A DNA stretch of 12,133 nucleotides from Clostridia bacterium (GTDB lineage Bacteria; Aerophobota; Aerophobia; Aerophobales; AE-B3A): positions 1 through 12,133 of the forward strand of contig WJOQ01000065.1 in assembly GCA_009618505.1 (NCBI GenBank). The letters are read 5' to 3'. Positions 7,197-12,089 of this stretch are shown in pieces. The position numbers and the translations under genes are program-made. The notes beneath the pieces were generated by a model that saw only the letters and a list, made by a program, of their open reading frames with translations, was not told the DNA's origin and made no database searches. Position 1 is the first letter of the stretch, and each line of letters begins with the position of its first letter.

Positions 7197-7266
7197 AAGA
7201 GGGTATCCTCTTAGAAATAGCTATTAGGCTCGGAGTTACTCCCTGGCTCCGGGCCTGAGCAGGGAG
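7197..7266 (+). promoter_or_regulatory. Leader 2: exclusive hairpins over the start site of the PriL-like gene
   Basis: The order is a small hairpin AAGAGG/CCTCTT (7197-7202/7207-7212), then the palindrome AATAGCTATT (7216-7225). Helix A follows: AGGCTCGGAG (7226-7235) with CTCCGGGCCT (7247-7256), ten pairs, one of them G-U. Helix B pairs CTCCCTG and CTC (7239-7245, 7247-7249) with GAG and CAGGGAG (7257-7259, 7260-7266). Helix B captures the AGGGAG ribosome binding site. A and B share 7247-7249, so they are alternatives. This looks like a translational switch or a coupling device with the upstream HTH gene. Confidence 0.5.
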
Positions 7267-7276
7267 ATGGTAAAGG

Positions 7277-7933
7277 GTGGGAGAAATTGAGAGATTAGAG
7301 GACTTTGAGAGAACTAGGGGAAAGCTAAGACTGCCTGTTGATGTAAAGCCTTGTATTATTAAACTGCTAGATGAACCCTCCATTAGAGAAGGTGATAACC
7401 CCTTTATAATTGCTTGCGAATTGCATAGGGTCGGGAGGACTGAGAAACAGATTGAGTCTCTTTTGATGAGGCTAAATATAAGGGATTCTAAGGTCAGGGG
7501 AGTTATAAAAAGCGTAGCAAGCGGTAAGTATGAGTTTGGCTGCCCTACATTGGAGGAGAAAGGGATATGTCTCTATGAGAAGCGCGAAGATTGTTTCTGG
7601 TATCAGGCTATACCCAGGGAGAGTCAAAGGTCCTATCGGGAGAGGGACTTTTGGAGATTCGGCTGGCCAGGGAGACTGACTGCTCCTGAGTCTATGATAT
7701 ACCTGGCTATCAGAGAGATTGAGAAAAGAAGGGGACTACCGGCAGGGTCAAGGCTGTATATAAGTAGAAAAGAGCTTATGAGAGTATCAGGAAGAGGTCA
7801 TAGTTGGGTTTTAGAGTGCTGTGAGAGGTTAAAGAAGAAAGGACTAATTGAGTTTAGGAAGGGAACTCAGCATAGATGGTATGGCAGGGCAAGCCAGGTC
7901 AAGAGGATTATCCCTATACCCAGGTCTAAGTAA
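7277..7933 (+). CDS. PriL-like Fe-S/zinc domain plus winged helix; candidate replication initiator
   Basis: The protein has 218 residues. The N-terminal half matches the pattern of primase-associated (PriL/PriCT-like) domains: PCIIKLL with Cys26, a helical GRTEKQIESLLMRLN segment, then FGCP (Cys89), GIC (Cys98) and EDC (Cys106). Four such cysteines usually hold a 4Fe-4S cluster or zinc. The C-terminal half (about 137-205) reads as a winged helix: APESMIYLAIREIEKRRG, YISRKELMRVSGRGHSW, LKKKGLIEF. There is no primase or helicase catalytic domain. The GTG start follows AGGGAG, which is held in the hairpin of leader 2. Its place behind an antisense-controlled leader and before repeat-rich non-coding DNA makes it my best Rep candidate; a transcription factor is the alternative. 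Confidence 0.65.
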   Translation: MGEIERLEDFERTRGKLRLPVDVKPCIIKLLDEPSIREGDNPFIIACELHRVGRTEKQIESLLMRLNIRDSKVRGVIKSVASGKYEFGCPTLEEKGICLYEKREDCFWYQAIPRESQRSYRERDFWRFGWPGRLTAPESMIYLAIREIEKRRGLPAGSRLYISRKELMRVSGRGHSWVLECCERLKKKGLIEFRKGTQHRWYGRASQVKRIIPIPRSK

Positions 7934-8150
7934 AAGTAGAGTATCCTATAATGAGGCCGGTGAGTGTTACTGATGACCTCCCAGCGGCCAACGAAAAGCC
8001 TCCCAGCGGCCTCATAAATAGGACTATGGAATAGAAATAAAGGCTCGGATCGAGGGCCTGAGATTTAAGGGTCTAAGGGTTAGGGTCGTTAAGAAGGTTT
8101 GAGAGTTAAAGGTTGTGAATTTGGCAAATCGTGATAATACAGAACTGGCT
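7934..8150. other. Repeat-rich non-coding stretch; candidate replication origin
   Basis: CCTCCCAGCGGCC occurs twice (7977-7989 and 7999-8011), 22 bp apart start to start, about two helical turns, as iterons often are. ATGAGGCCG (7951-7959) is the exact complement of CGGCCTCAT (8007-8015), giving a long hairpin around both copies. AAGGGT/TAGGGT hexamers cluster at 8067-8086. The motif AGGCTCGGA with GGGCCTGAG (8041-8062) repeats that of leader 2. AT-rich DNA follows to about 8190. Position behind the putative Rep gene supports an origin, but no DnaA box was recognised. Confidence 0.35.
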
Positions 8151-8159
8151 TGATATAAT
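8151..8159 (+). promoter_or_regulatory. Extended -10 promoter for the 8356-9544 gene group
   Basis: TGATATAAT is a perfect extended -10 (TG, one base, TATAAT at 8154-8159). No good -35 is visible at 16-18 bp. The start would be near 8166, leaving a leader of about 190 nt. That leader contains a tandem AATGTAAAG pair, an 8-T run flanked by GGTC/GACC (8243-8258) and an unused AGGAGGA. Confidence 0.4.
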
Positions 8160-8355
8160 TCCCTTAATATAGAGACTTTGATTCTGTCTTAGGGTTATAG
8201 GCTGCCTTTTCTTGAGTAAGTGTCCATATGAGCCTGTAGAAAGGTCTTTTTTTTGACCAGGAGAGGAATGTAAAGAATGTAAAGGTTATTAGACAAAAAG
8301 GCAAGGAAAGCAAGCCTTATAAAAGGAGGATAAGAAATAAAAGAGGTGGTTGACT

Positions 8356-8619
8356 ATGAGTCAAAAAAGAAGAGTTGAGAAGGTAGAGGAGGCGTTGAAC
8401 GTGGACAAAGAGGAATTGCAGCCTTTGGTTGTGATCCTGGGTGCGTGGAATTGTCCCCTGGAGGAAAAGAAACAGGATAAATGCAAGATATTCCAGGAGA
8501 AAGAAAGGGAGGCACTTGCTAAAAAGCCCGGGGAGTTTAAGGGCCTGGCTACGGTGATCCTGGACTGTCAAGACAAGTGTCCCTATGCCCCTACCAGCAA
8601 AGGTGGCAAAAGTAAATGA
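8356..8619 (+). CDS. Small cysteine-containing protein of unknown function
   Basis: The protein has 87 residues and I do not recognise the family. The first 24 residues are charged and helical, then come a hydrophobic patch PLVVILGAW and Cys33, Cys43, Cys71 and Cys75, which could bind a metal. The tail is basic. The start is ATG 8356 because GAGGTGG (8344-8349) is 6 nt upstream; a TTG at 8350 would touch the ribosome site. The stop overlaps the next start in ATGA, so the two are probably translated together. Codon use rich in AGG/GAG matches the neighbouring small genes and not the cargo genes. Confidence 0.7.
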   Translation: MSQKRRVEKVEEALNVDKEELQPLVVILGAWNCPLEEKKQDKCKIFQEKEREALAKKPGEFKGLATVILDCQDKCPYAPTSKGGKSK

Positions 8620-8987
8620 AATGCAAGGCTAGGACTAGATCAGGGAAGCCCTGCAAAGCTAACGCTTTGATAGACAAAGATTATTGCCTGGCCCACGATC
8701 CGGAGAGCAGAAAGAAGTTTAAGGAGATAACCAAAAAGGGAGGCAAGGTCAAAAAGAAGGTCCAGGTCTCTCTTGCTCTGATTGAGTTTAAGGGGAATAG
8801 CGGGGAAGTATTAGACCTCCTGGCCGATACGATTAACCGGGTAAGATCAGAGAATATGCCTCCCAGGATTGCGAACACAATCGGCTACCTGGCAGGGCAT
8901 ATGCTCAAGGCTCTCGAGATAGCAGAGATTGAGAGCCGGTTAAGGAAGGTTGAGAGAATCGTCCTGGAGAGAAAGACCTACTCATAA
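8616..8987 (+). CDS. Small protein with N-terminal CxnCxnCxxH zinc motif
   Basis: The protein has 123 residues. Residues 3-27 form the short motif C-A-T-G-C-A-YC-H (Cys3, Cys13, Cys24, His27, ending LAHDPE). This is frequent in small phage and mobile-element proteins and thought to bind zinc. A basic linker follows (KKGGKVKKK, about 41-49), then an all-helical C-terminus (about 60-120) ending in a probable coiled coil with ESRLRKVERIVLERK. It overlaps the previous gene by 4 bp (ATGA). A DNA-binding or terminase-associated role is known only by association for relatives, and none can be assigned here. Confidence 0.75.
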   Translation: MKCKARTRSGKPCKANALIDKDYCLAHDPESRKKFKEITKKGGKVKKKVQVSLALIEFKGNSGEVLDLLADTINRVRSENMPPRIANTIGYLAGHMLKALEIAEIESRLRKVERIVLERKTYS

Positions 8988-9043
8988 GGGGGCTAAAACG
9001 CCTCTTTCTCTCTTAGGAGTCGAGAGTTGAGTAGTCGTTTTTT
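8978..9043 (+). terminator. Branched hairpin followed by T6
   Basis: CTACTCA (8978-8984) pairs with TGAGTAG (9028-9034). Inside are GGGGC/GCCTC (8989-8993/9000-9004) and CTCTC/GAGAG (9008-9012/9022-9026). After TCG comes a run of six T (9038-9043). The stem starts within the last codons of the upstream gene. The 3-nt gap before the T-run makes termination partial or uncertain. Confidence 0.4.
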
Positions 9044-9070
9044 CTATAATTGAGTGATAGGAAGGTGAGG

Positions 9071-9544
9071 ATGATGAGCAAGACGAGAAAGCGGTATCGT
9101 AGCAGGGATAGCTACATATCGAAGGATGAGGTCAAGAGGCAGCATTCCCTGGAGAACCTTGTCCGGTATAGGGAGGGCAGGGCTGAGAGGGAGAGGGTCT
9201 TGAGGGAGATAGGATATTATGTTGTTTGCCCTTACTGTAAAAAGTCGGTGGTAACACCGGATCGGCTCAAGGCGATTGTCTCGCTCCTCCATTTTTCTAG
9301 GTGCAAGGATTGTCGGCACTTTGAGAGGTTTCCTGAGCCTAAGGATTTGATGTGGGACCACCAAGGCATAGAGATAGTCGCTCAATGCAAGGATAAACTA
9401 TACGGTGAGAGGCACAGGACTTTTTTCACAGAAGAACAGTTAGCAAGGGATAACGAGTCTCTCATCAACGAGCTAGGCTGCACCTACTCGAGGGAGAAAA
9501 GGGAGGAGCTTGTTTGCTGCTGCTTTGAAGCTAAGAAAAGCTAA
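9071..9544 (+). CDS. Zinc-ribbon protein of unknown function
   Basis: The protein has 157 residues from ATG 9071 (ATG 9074 is equally possible). GGAAGGTGA at 9060-9068 resembles the full anti-16S complement, so a TTG at 9050 is rejected because the ribosome site lies downstream of it. The basic N-terminus (KTRKRYRSRDSY) is followed by a helical region, then a two-knuckle zinc ribbon with Cys53-x2-Cys56 and Cys78-x2-Cys81. Further cysteines are at 106, 137 and 149-151, the last as CCC. The family is not recognised. It ends the small-gene group and lies 29 bp before the first dif-like site. Confidence 0.7.
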   Translation: MMSKTRKRYRSRDSYISKDEVKRQHSLENLVRYREGRAERERVLREIGYYVVCPYCKKSVVTPDRLKAIVSLLHFSRCKDCRHFERFPEPKDLMWDHQGIEIVAQCKDKLYGERHRTFFTEEQLARDNESLINELGCTYSREKREELVCCCFEAKKS

Positions 9545-9573
9545 GATTTTAACGGATAATAACAGATATTTTC

Positions 9574-9602
9574 GGGTTACATAAGTAATAATTATCGGAA
9601 CT
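9574..9602 (-). repeat. dif-like Xer recombination site 1 (7-bp centre)
   Basis: Read on the - strand: left arm AGTTCCGATAA, centre TTATTAC, right arm TTATGTAACCC. The arms resemble Bacillus subtilis dif (as I recall, ACTTCCTAGAA and TTATGTAAACT) at about 8 and 9 of 11 positions. The right arm is the XerD-type arm. It shares both arms with site 2, in the same orientation, but has a longer centre. It lies outside any gene. Confidence 0.65.
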
Positions 9603-9629
9603 TACTGAGTAAAAGGGGTAGTAATAAAA

Positions 9630-9794
9630 ATGGGACAGCGCACCACTCGAAAAATAAAATCAAGCCAAAAGCGGGTTTCAGAAAAGGGTAAAAGTTTGTC
9701 ACAATATACAAAAAGGCTTAAAATGCTAGAACTAGACTCTAAGCCAGTTTCAGAGGTTTACTTGGGTTACATAATAAATATTATCGGAACATAA
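9630..9794 (+). CDS. Possible 54-residue basic protein ending in Xer site 2
   Basis: An ATG ORF with AAGGGG 11-15 bases upstream encodes 54 residues. The N-terminus is very basic (RTTRKIKSSQKR) and the end is hydrophobic (YLGYIINIIGT). Its last nine codons and stop are formed by the dif-like site 2, so the protein end may differ before and after recombination. It lies between the two Xer sites. No family is recognised and it may be a chance frame. Confidence 0.3.
   Translation: MGQRTTRKIKSSQKRVSEKGKSLSQYTKRLKMLELDSKPVSEVYLGYIINIIGT
9764..9791 (-). repeat. dif-like Xer recombination site 2 (6-bp centre)
   Basis: Read on the - strand: arm TGTTCCGATAA, 6-bp centre TATTTA, arm TTATGTAACCC, 28 bp in total. 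This is the exact architecture of bacterial dif (11-6-11) with the inner ATAA and TTAT half-palindrome. It is likely a target of the host XerC/XerD recombinases, for dimer resolution of the circle or for integration at the chromosomal dif. No Xer gene is in the window. Confidence 0.7.
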
Positions 9795-9812
9795 AAGAAG
9801 TTATAACCCCTC

Positions 9813-9840
9813 TTGACTTTTTTGGGGAAGTTAGTATAAT
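9813..9840 (+). promoter_or_regulatory. Promoter of the excisionase-like gene
   Basis: TTGACT (9813-9818), a 16-bp spacer and TATAAT (9835-9840). The -35 is embedded in CCCCTCTTGAC, identical to the promoter at 11581-11591. CCCC before and GGGG within the spacer (9824-9827) form a short inverted repeat that could bind a repressor. Confidence 0.75.
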
Positions 9841-9868
9841 GTAAGAAAAGTTTAGGGGGAGGTATAAA

Positions 9869-10045
9869 ATGCCAAAACTATTAACTACAAGAGAGGTTGC
9901 CGGTATCCTGGGAGTTACTGAGAAGGTAGTCCGGGGCTATATCAAACAGGAGGGGCTACTAGCTATCAGGCTAAAAAAGAGGCTAAGGATTGACGAGGAG
10001 GACCTAAACAATTGGCTGAACGAGAGAAAGACAAACAAGGAATGA
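9869..10045 (+). CDS. Excisionase/MerR-like helix-turn-helix protein
   Basis: The protein has 58 residues. It begins LLTTREVAGILGVTEKVVR, the first part of an HTH_17/excisionase-type winged helix, continues with GYIKQEGLLAIRL and ends with RIDEEDLNNWL, covering the whole domain. A strong GGGGGAGG (9855-9862) precedes the ATG and a good promoter lies just upstream. The stop overlaps, in ATGA, the start of a serine-recombinase N-terminus. In many elements such a small HTH protein works together with the recombinase, or forms the N-terminal domain of IS607-type transposases. Here the partner is broken, so this gene may survive as a regulator. Confidence 0.8.
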   Translation: MPKLLTTREVAGILGVTEKVVRGYIKQEGLLAIRLKKRLRIDEEDLNNWLNERKTNKE

Positions 10046-10217
10046 AGGCGGTAGGCTATATCAGGGTCTCTAGGGAGGGGATCAGCAGATAGTCAAATCT
10101 CAACCCAGGTTATAGGAGTCTGTAGAGAATAGCGTTTGCCTGTAGGTAGGAGTCAAATTTATCATCAAAGACGATTTAAGGGCTATTTTAGGCACAGTTT
10201 GCCCTGAAGGTATATAA
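10042..10217 (+). pseudogene. Decayed serine recombinase (resolvase/invertase) N-terminus
   Basis: ATG 10042 opens MKAVGYIRVSREG, the standard first strand of serine recombinases with the catalytic serine in VSRE, but TAG stops it at 10090. Shifting frame by one base at about 10081 restores SADSQISTQVIGVCRE, the expected next segment, then TAG at 10130. A third frame gives FIIKDDLRAILG near 10160-10195, reminiscent of the following strand. Most of the catalytic domain and all of the C-terminal domain are absent. At least one frameshift and two stops mean it is dead. The right edge is uncertain; 10217 is simply the stop of the third frame. Confidence 0.7.
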
Positions 10218-10235
10218 ATACTCAAAGGGGGAAAA

Positions 10236-11462
10236 ATGGACTATAAAACAATCAAAGGAATAGCAAGTCAGACAAAAGGCTTAACAATTAAAAATTTATT
10301 AGCTATGACTCCTTCAACGGACCCTTTTTATGCAGGGGTTGATAATAGAAAAGAATCTGCTGAATGGTTCGAGAAAATTTTTAATGAGTATGGAGGACAG
10401 GGTTTTCATTTACGAAGATTACACTATAAAATTCTTAGTCTAGTTAAAAATCCCGATGGATCCCTCTATGAAAATAATAAAAAGAATTGGAATTATCTAC
10501 TATTTGGCTCAGCTAATGCCAGACATTTGGGATTGGTGGGTTATAGCGATTTTGTAGATAGAAGAAATCCTGTCCCGAAAGTCACTGCTGAGCATTCATC
10601 AGATCCTCTTTATGGTTGGTATAGGGAGGATGAAAGTATGTTCGATGCTGATGAGCTTTATCCCAGTATCGGATACAACTTCAACTATACGCAACTGCGT
10701 TCATATCATATTGAGATCTGGGCTGAAAAGTCCACAATGGACGATATATTAATCCCTCTCTGTGAAAGATACAATGTTCAATTTATTAGTGGAGCGGGTT
10801 ACGAATCACTAACTCATATCAGCGAGCTATTAACGAGAATAATTGTGAATAAGAAACCATGCAGGATATTTTATATCAGTGACTATGATAATGCCGGGCA
10901 AAGTATGCCTCGTCAGGTAAGCAGACATTTAGAATTTCGTATTCAAAAACAAGAATTGTCTAATCTGAATATTAGGTTGAAGCCGATTATCTTGCTCAAA
11001 GAGCATATCAAGAAATATGAGCTACCAGGAGCGCCCGACAAGAAACAAACTGAGCTTGACGCTTTAGAAGCTCTACATCCCGGTGAGTTTGAGAAGATTG
11101 TGACATCTTACCTGGATAAATATGTTGATTTGGATGCTTCTTCCCCTATACGTGAGCAGTTGGATTCTGAGGAAGAAGGACAAAATGATTACATACGAGA
11201 CGAAATTAAAAGTAAATTTGGGGATGAGTTGGATAATCTGGATGAAGAAATTGATGACCTTAAAGAAAGAATCAAAAAATTTGCTAAAGAAAAGGAATTA
11301 TATACGGTGAATATGGAGGAGATAGGCATGCCTAGTAAAGAGAATATTATCGAGGATGATGATTGGTTATTCGCTACTGGACGGAATTACGGCGAGCAGT
11401 TACAAAAATATAAAGAATTTGAGTATCAGCAGAATCCGAATGGAAAAAAAAGACGCTCATAG
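10236..11462 (+). CDS. Spo11/Topo VI subunit A-like TOPRIM protein
   Basis: The protein has 408 residues. A winged-helix-like region (about 40-110) carries the pattern FHLRRLHYKIL, then GLVGYSDFVDRR. The TOPRIM domain follows (about 155-260): HIEIWAEKS with Glu164, FISGAGYES, then IFYISDYDNAG with the Asp216-x-Asp218 pair; these are the expected Mg-binding acids. TELDALEAL (272-280) is the conserved end of the family. A long acidic coiled coil (about 305-357) closes the protein. Relatives occur on plasmids and phages and have no settled function. There is no B subunit (GHKL ATPase) in the window, so it should not be a gyrase-like enzyme by itself. AAAGGGGG precedes the ATG. Base composition is AT-rich like the cargo, unlike the genes before it. 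Confidence 0.8.
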   Translation: MDYKTIKGIASQTKGLTIKNLLAMTPSTDPFYAGVDNRKESAEWFEKIFNEYGGQGFHLRRLHYKILSLVKNPDGSLYENNKKNWNYLLFGSANARHLGLVGYSDFVDRRNPVPKVTAEHSSDPLYGWYREDESMFDADELYPSIGYNFNYTQLRSYHIEIWAEKSTMDDILIPLCERYNVQFISGAGYESLTHISELLTRIIVNKKPCRIFYISDYDNAGQSMPRQVSRHLEFRIQKQELSNLNIRLKPIILLKEHIKKYELPGAPDKKQTELDALEALHPGEFEKIVTSYLDKYVDLDASSPIREQLDSEEEGQNDYIRDEIKSKFGDELDNLDEEIDDLKERIKKFAKEKELYTVNMEEIGMPSKENIIEDDDWLFATGRNYGEQLQKYKEFEYQQNPNGKKRRS

Positions 11463-11501
11463 AGCTTGATACAGGCACTTTGAGAGGGTAAGGTGAACAA
11501 T

Positions 11502-11618
11502 ATGACCTATGAAAAATACAAGCGGCTTATATCAAGAGAATTTTATCAAGCTAGTTGCGGGATAGAGGAATTTTACTATTCCCCTCTTGACAAGCTCTCC
11601 AAAAAGTATATAATATAA
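11502..11618 (+). CDS. Possible 38-residue protein
   Basis: The short ORF begins ATG 11502 with AAGGTGA 5 nt upstream, a good ribosome site, 39 bp behind the TOPRIM gene. The product starts MTYEKYKRLISREFYQ and contains EEFYYSPLDKLSKK. It has no recognised family. Its last codons contain the promoter of the next gene. The ribosome site and spacing favour a real gene, but the length leaves doubt. Confidence 0.45.
   Translation: MTYEKYKRLISREFYQASCGIEEFYYSPLDKLSKKYII
11587..11614 (+). promoter_or_regulatory. Promoter of the ribbon-helix-helix gene
   Basis: TTGACA (11587-11592), a 16-bp spacer and TATAAT (11609-11614). The -35 sits in CCCCTCTTGAC, the same 11-mer as at 9807-9817, which suggests shared control of the two small DNA-binding proteins. 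Confidence 0.75.
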
Positions 11619-11655
11619 AGTGATAGGTTATAAAGTAAGCTAAAAGGGAGTTAAT

Positions 11656-11853
11656 GTGGCAAAACCAAAACGACTTTCAAAGGAAGGGTTTCATGTTCGA
11701 TTTGCTAAGGAAGATATAGATTGGATCCGACAGGAAGCCTCGCATAGAAGATTAGCCCCCACTCATCTTATCCGTATGGCCGTATTCGATTGGTTTCGGG
11801 GTAATGCCCAGACTAAAGAACCTCAAATAAAAGACAAAGAGAAGCTGAAGTAG
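11656..11853 (+). CDS. Ribbon-helix-helix (CopG/Arc-like) DNA-binding protein
   Basis: The protein has 65 residues. A basic start KPKRLSKEG leads to a strand GFHVRFAKED, then two helices: DIDWIRQEASHRR and, after LAPTHLI, RMAVFDWFRG. This is the strand-helix-helix order of dimeric RHH proteins, which regulate plasmid copy number, partition or antitoxin operons. The GTG start has AGGGAG 5 nt upstream; the overlapping ATG at 11654 is out of frame. It has its own strong promoter and is monocistronic. No toxin partner is adjacent, so a CopG-like or partition-type regulator is more likely than an antitoxin. Confidence 0.75.
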   Translation: MAKPKRLSKEGFHVRFAKEDIDWIRQEASHRRLAPTHLIRMAVFDWFRGNAQTKEPQIKDKEKLK

Positions 11854-11955
11854 AAATTATTTAGCCAGTAATGGAGAGTAAAATTGTGGGAAGAACATAA
11901 TAGCTCTCTCGAGGACAGGTTAGTTTTTTTTCTTTTAAAAAAAAAGGTAAATTTC

Positions 11956-12000
11956 AAAGGATAGGTAATGCTTTAGGCACTCTCTATCCTTTTTTTTATT
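11956..12000 (+). terminator. Strong intrinsic terminator
   Basis: AAAGGATAG (11956-11964) pairs perfectly with CTATCCTTT (11984-11992). An inner TGC/GCA stem is present and an eight-T tract runs to 11998. It closes the ribbon-helix-helix transcript and insulates the structured region at the circle junction. Confidence 0.85.
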
Positions 12001-12006
12001 TTGCAA

Positions 12007-12089
12007 AGGAGCCTATGGGAATATCAGGGAGAATGATATCCTGCGCCCGCGGACAATGCCTGCCCTGAGGCTCTGGTCCGCAGGCTCCT
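12007..12089 (+). ncRNA. Candidate three-way-junction structure at the circle junction
   Basis: AGGAGCCT (12007-12014) is the exact complement of AGGCTCCT (12082-12089). Inside are ATATC/GATAT (12021-12025/12035-12039) and GCGGAC/GTCCGC (12049-12054/12076-12081). The latter is capped by GCCT/AGGC and directly abuts the closing stem, so they could stack. This is a GC-rich island in AT-rich DNA with no ORF, just behind a terminator. It could be part of a long RNA with 86-249, a single-strand origin, or a transfer-origin-like DNA structure. The strand is assumed. Confidence 0.35.

Noticed and set aside
7951..8034. 27-codon ORF through the 13-bp repeats
   Set aside because: There is no ribosome binding site, and repeat and hairpin structure explain the sequence better.
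8012..8036. Third dif-like site (CATAA, 6 bp, CTATGGAAT)
   Set aside because: The arms match only in a few positions and lack the TTAT half. It is not distinguishable from chance.
7934..8355. CRISPR array or tRNA in the long non-coding stretch
   Set aside because: There are only two copies of one 13-bp repeat with 9 bp between them, and no cloverleaf or CCA-type acceptor stem was found.
9869..10092. Intact IS607-type transposase (HTH plus serine recombinase)
   Set aside because: The HTH frame ends before the recombinase, and the latter has a frameshift and stops. No TnpB or element ends were seen.
11656..11853. Antitoxin of a toxin-antitoxin pair
   Set aside because: No neighbouring toxin-sized ORF follows. 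The gene has its own promoter and is followed by about 100 bp without a gene and then a terminator.
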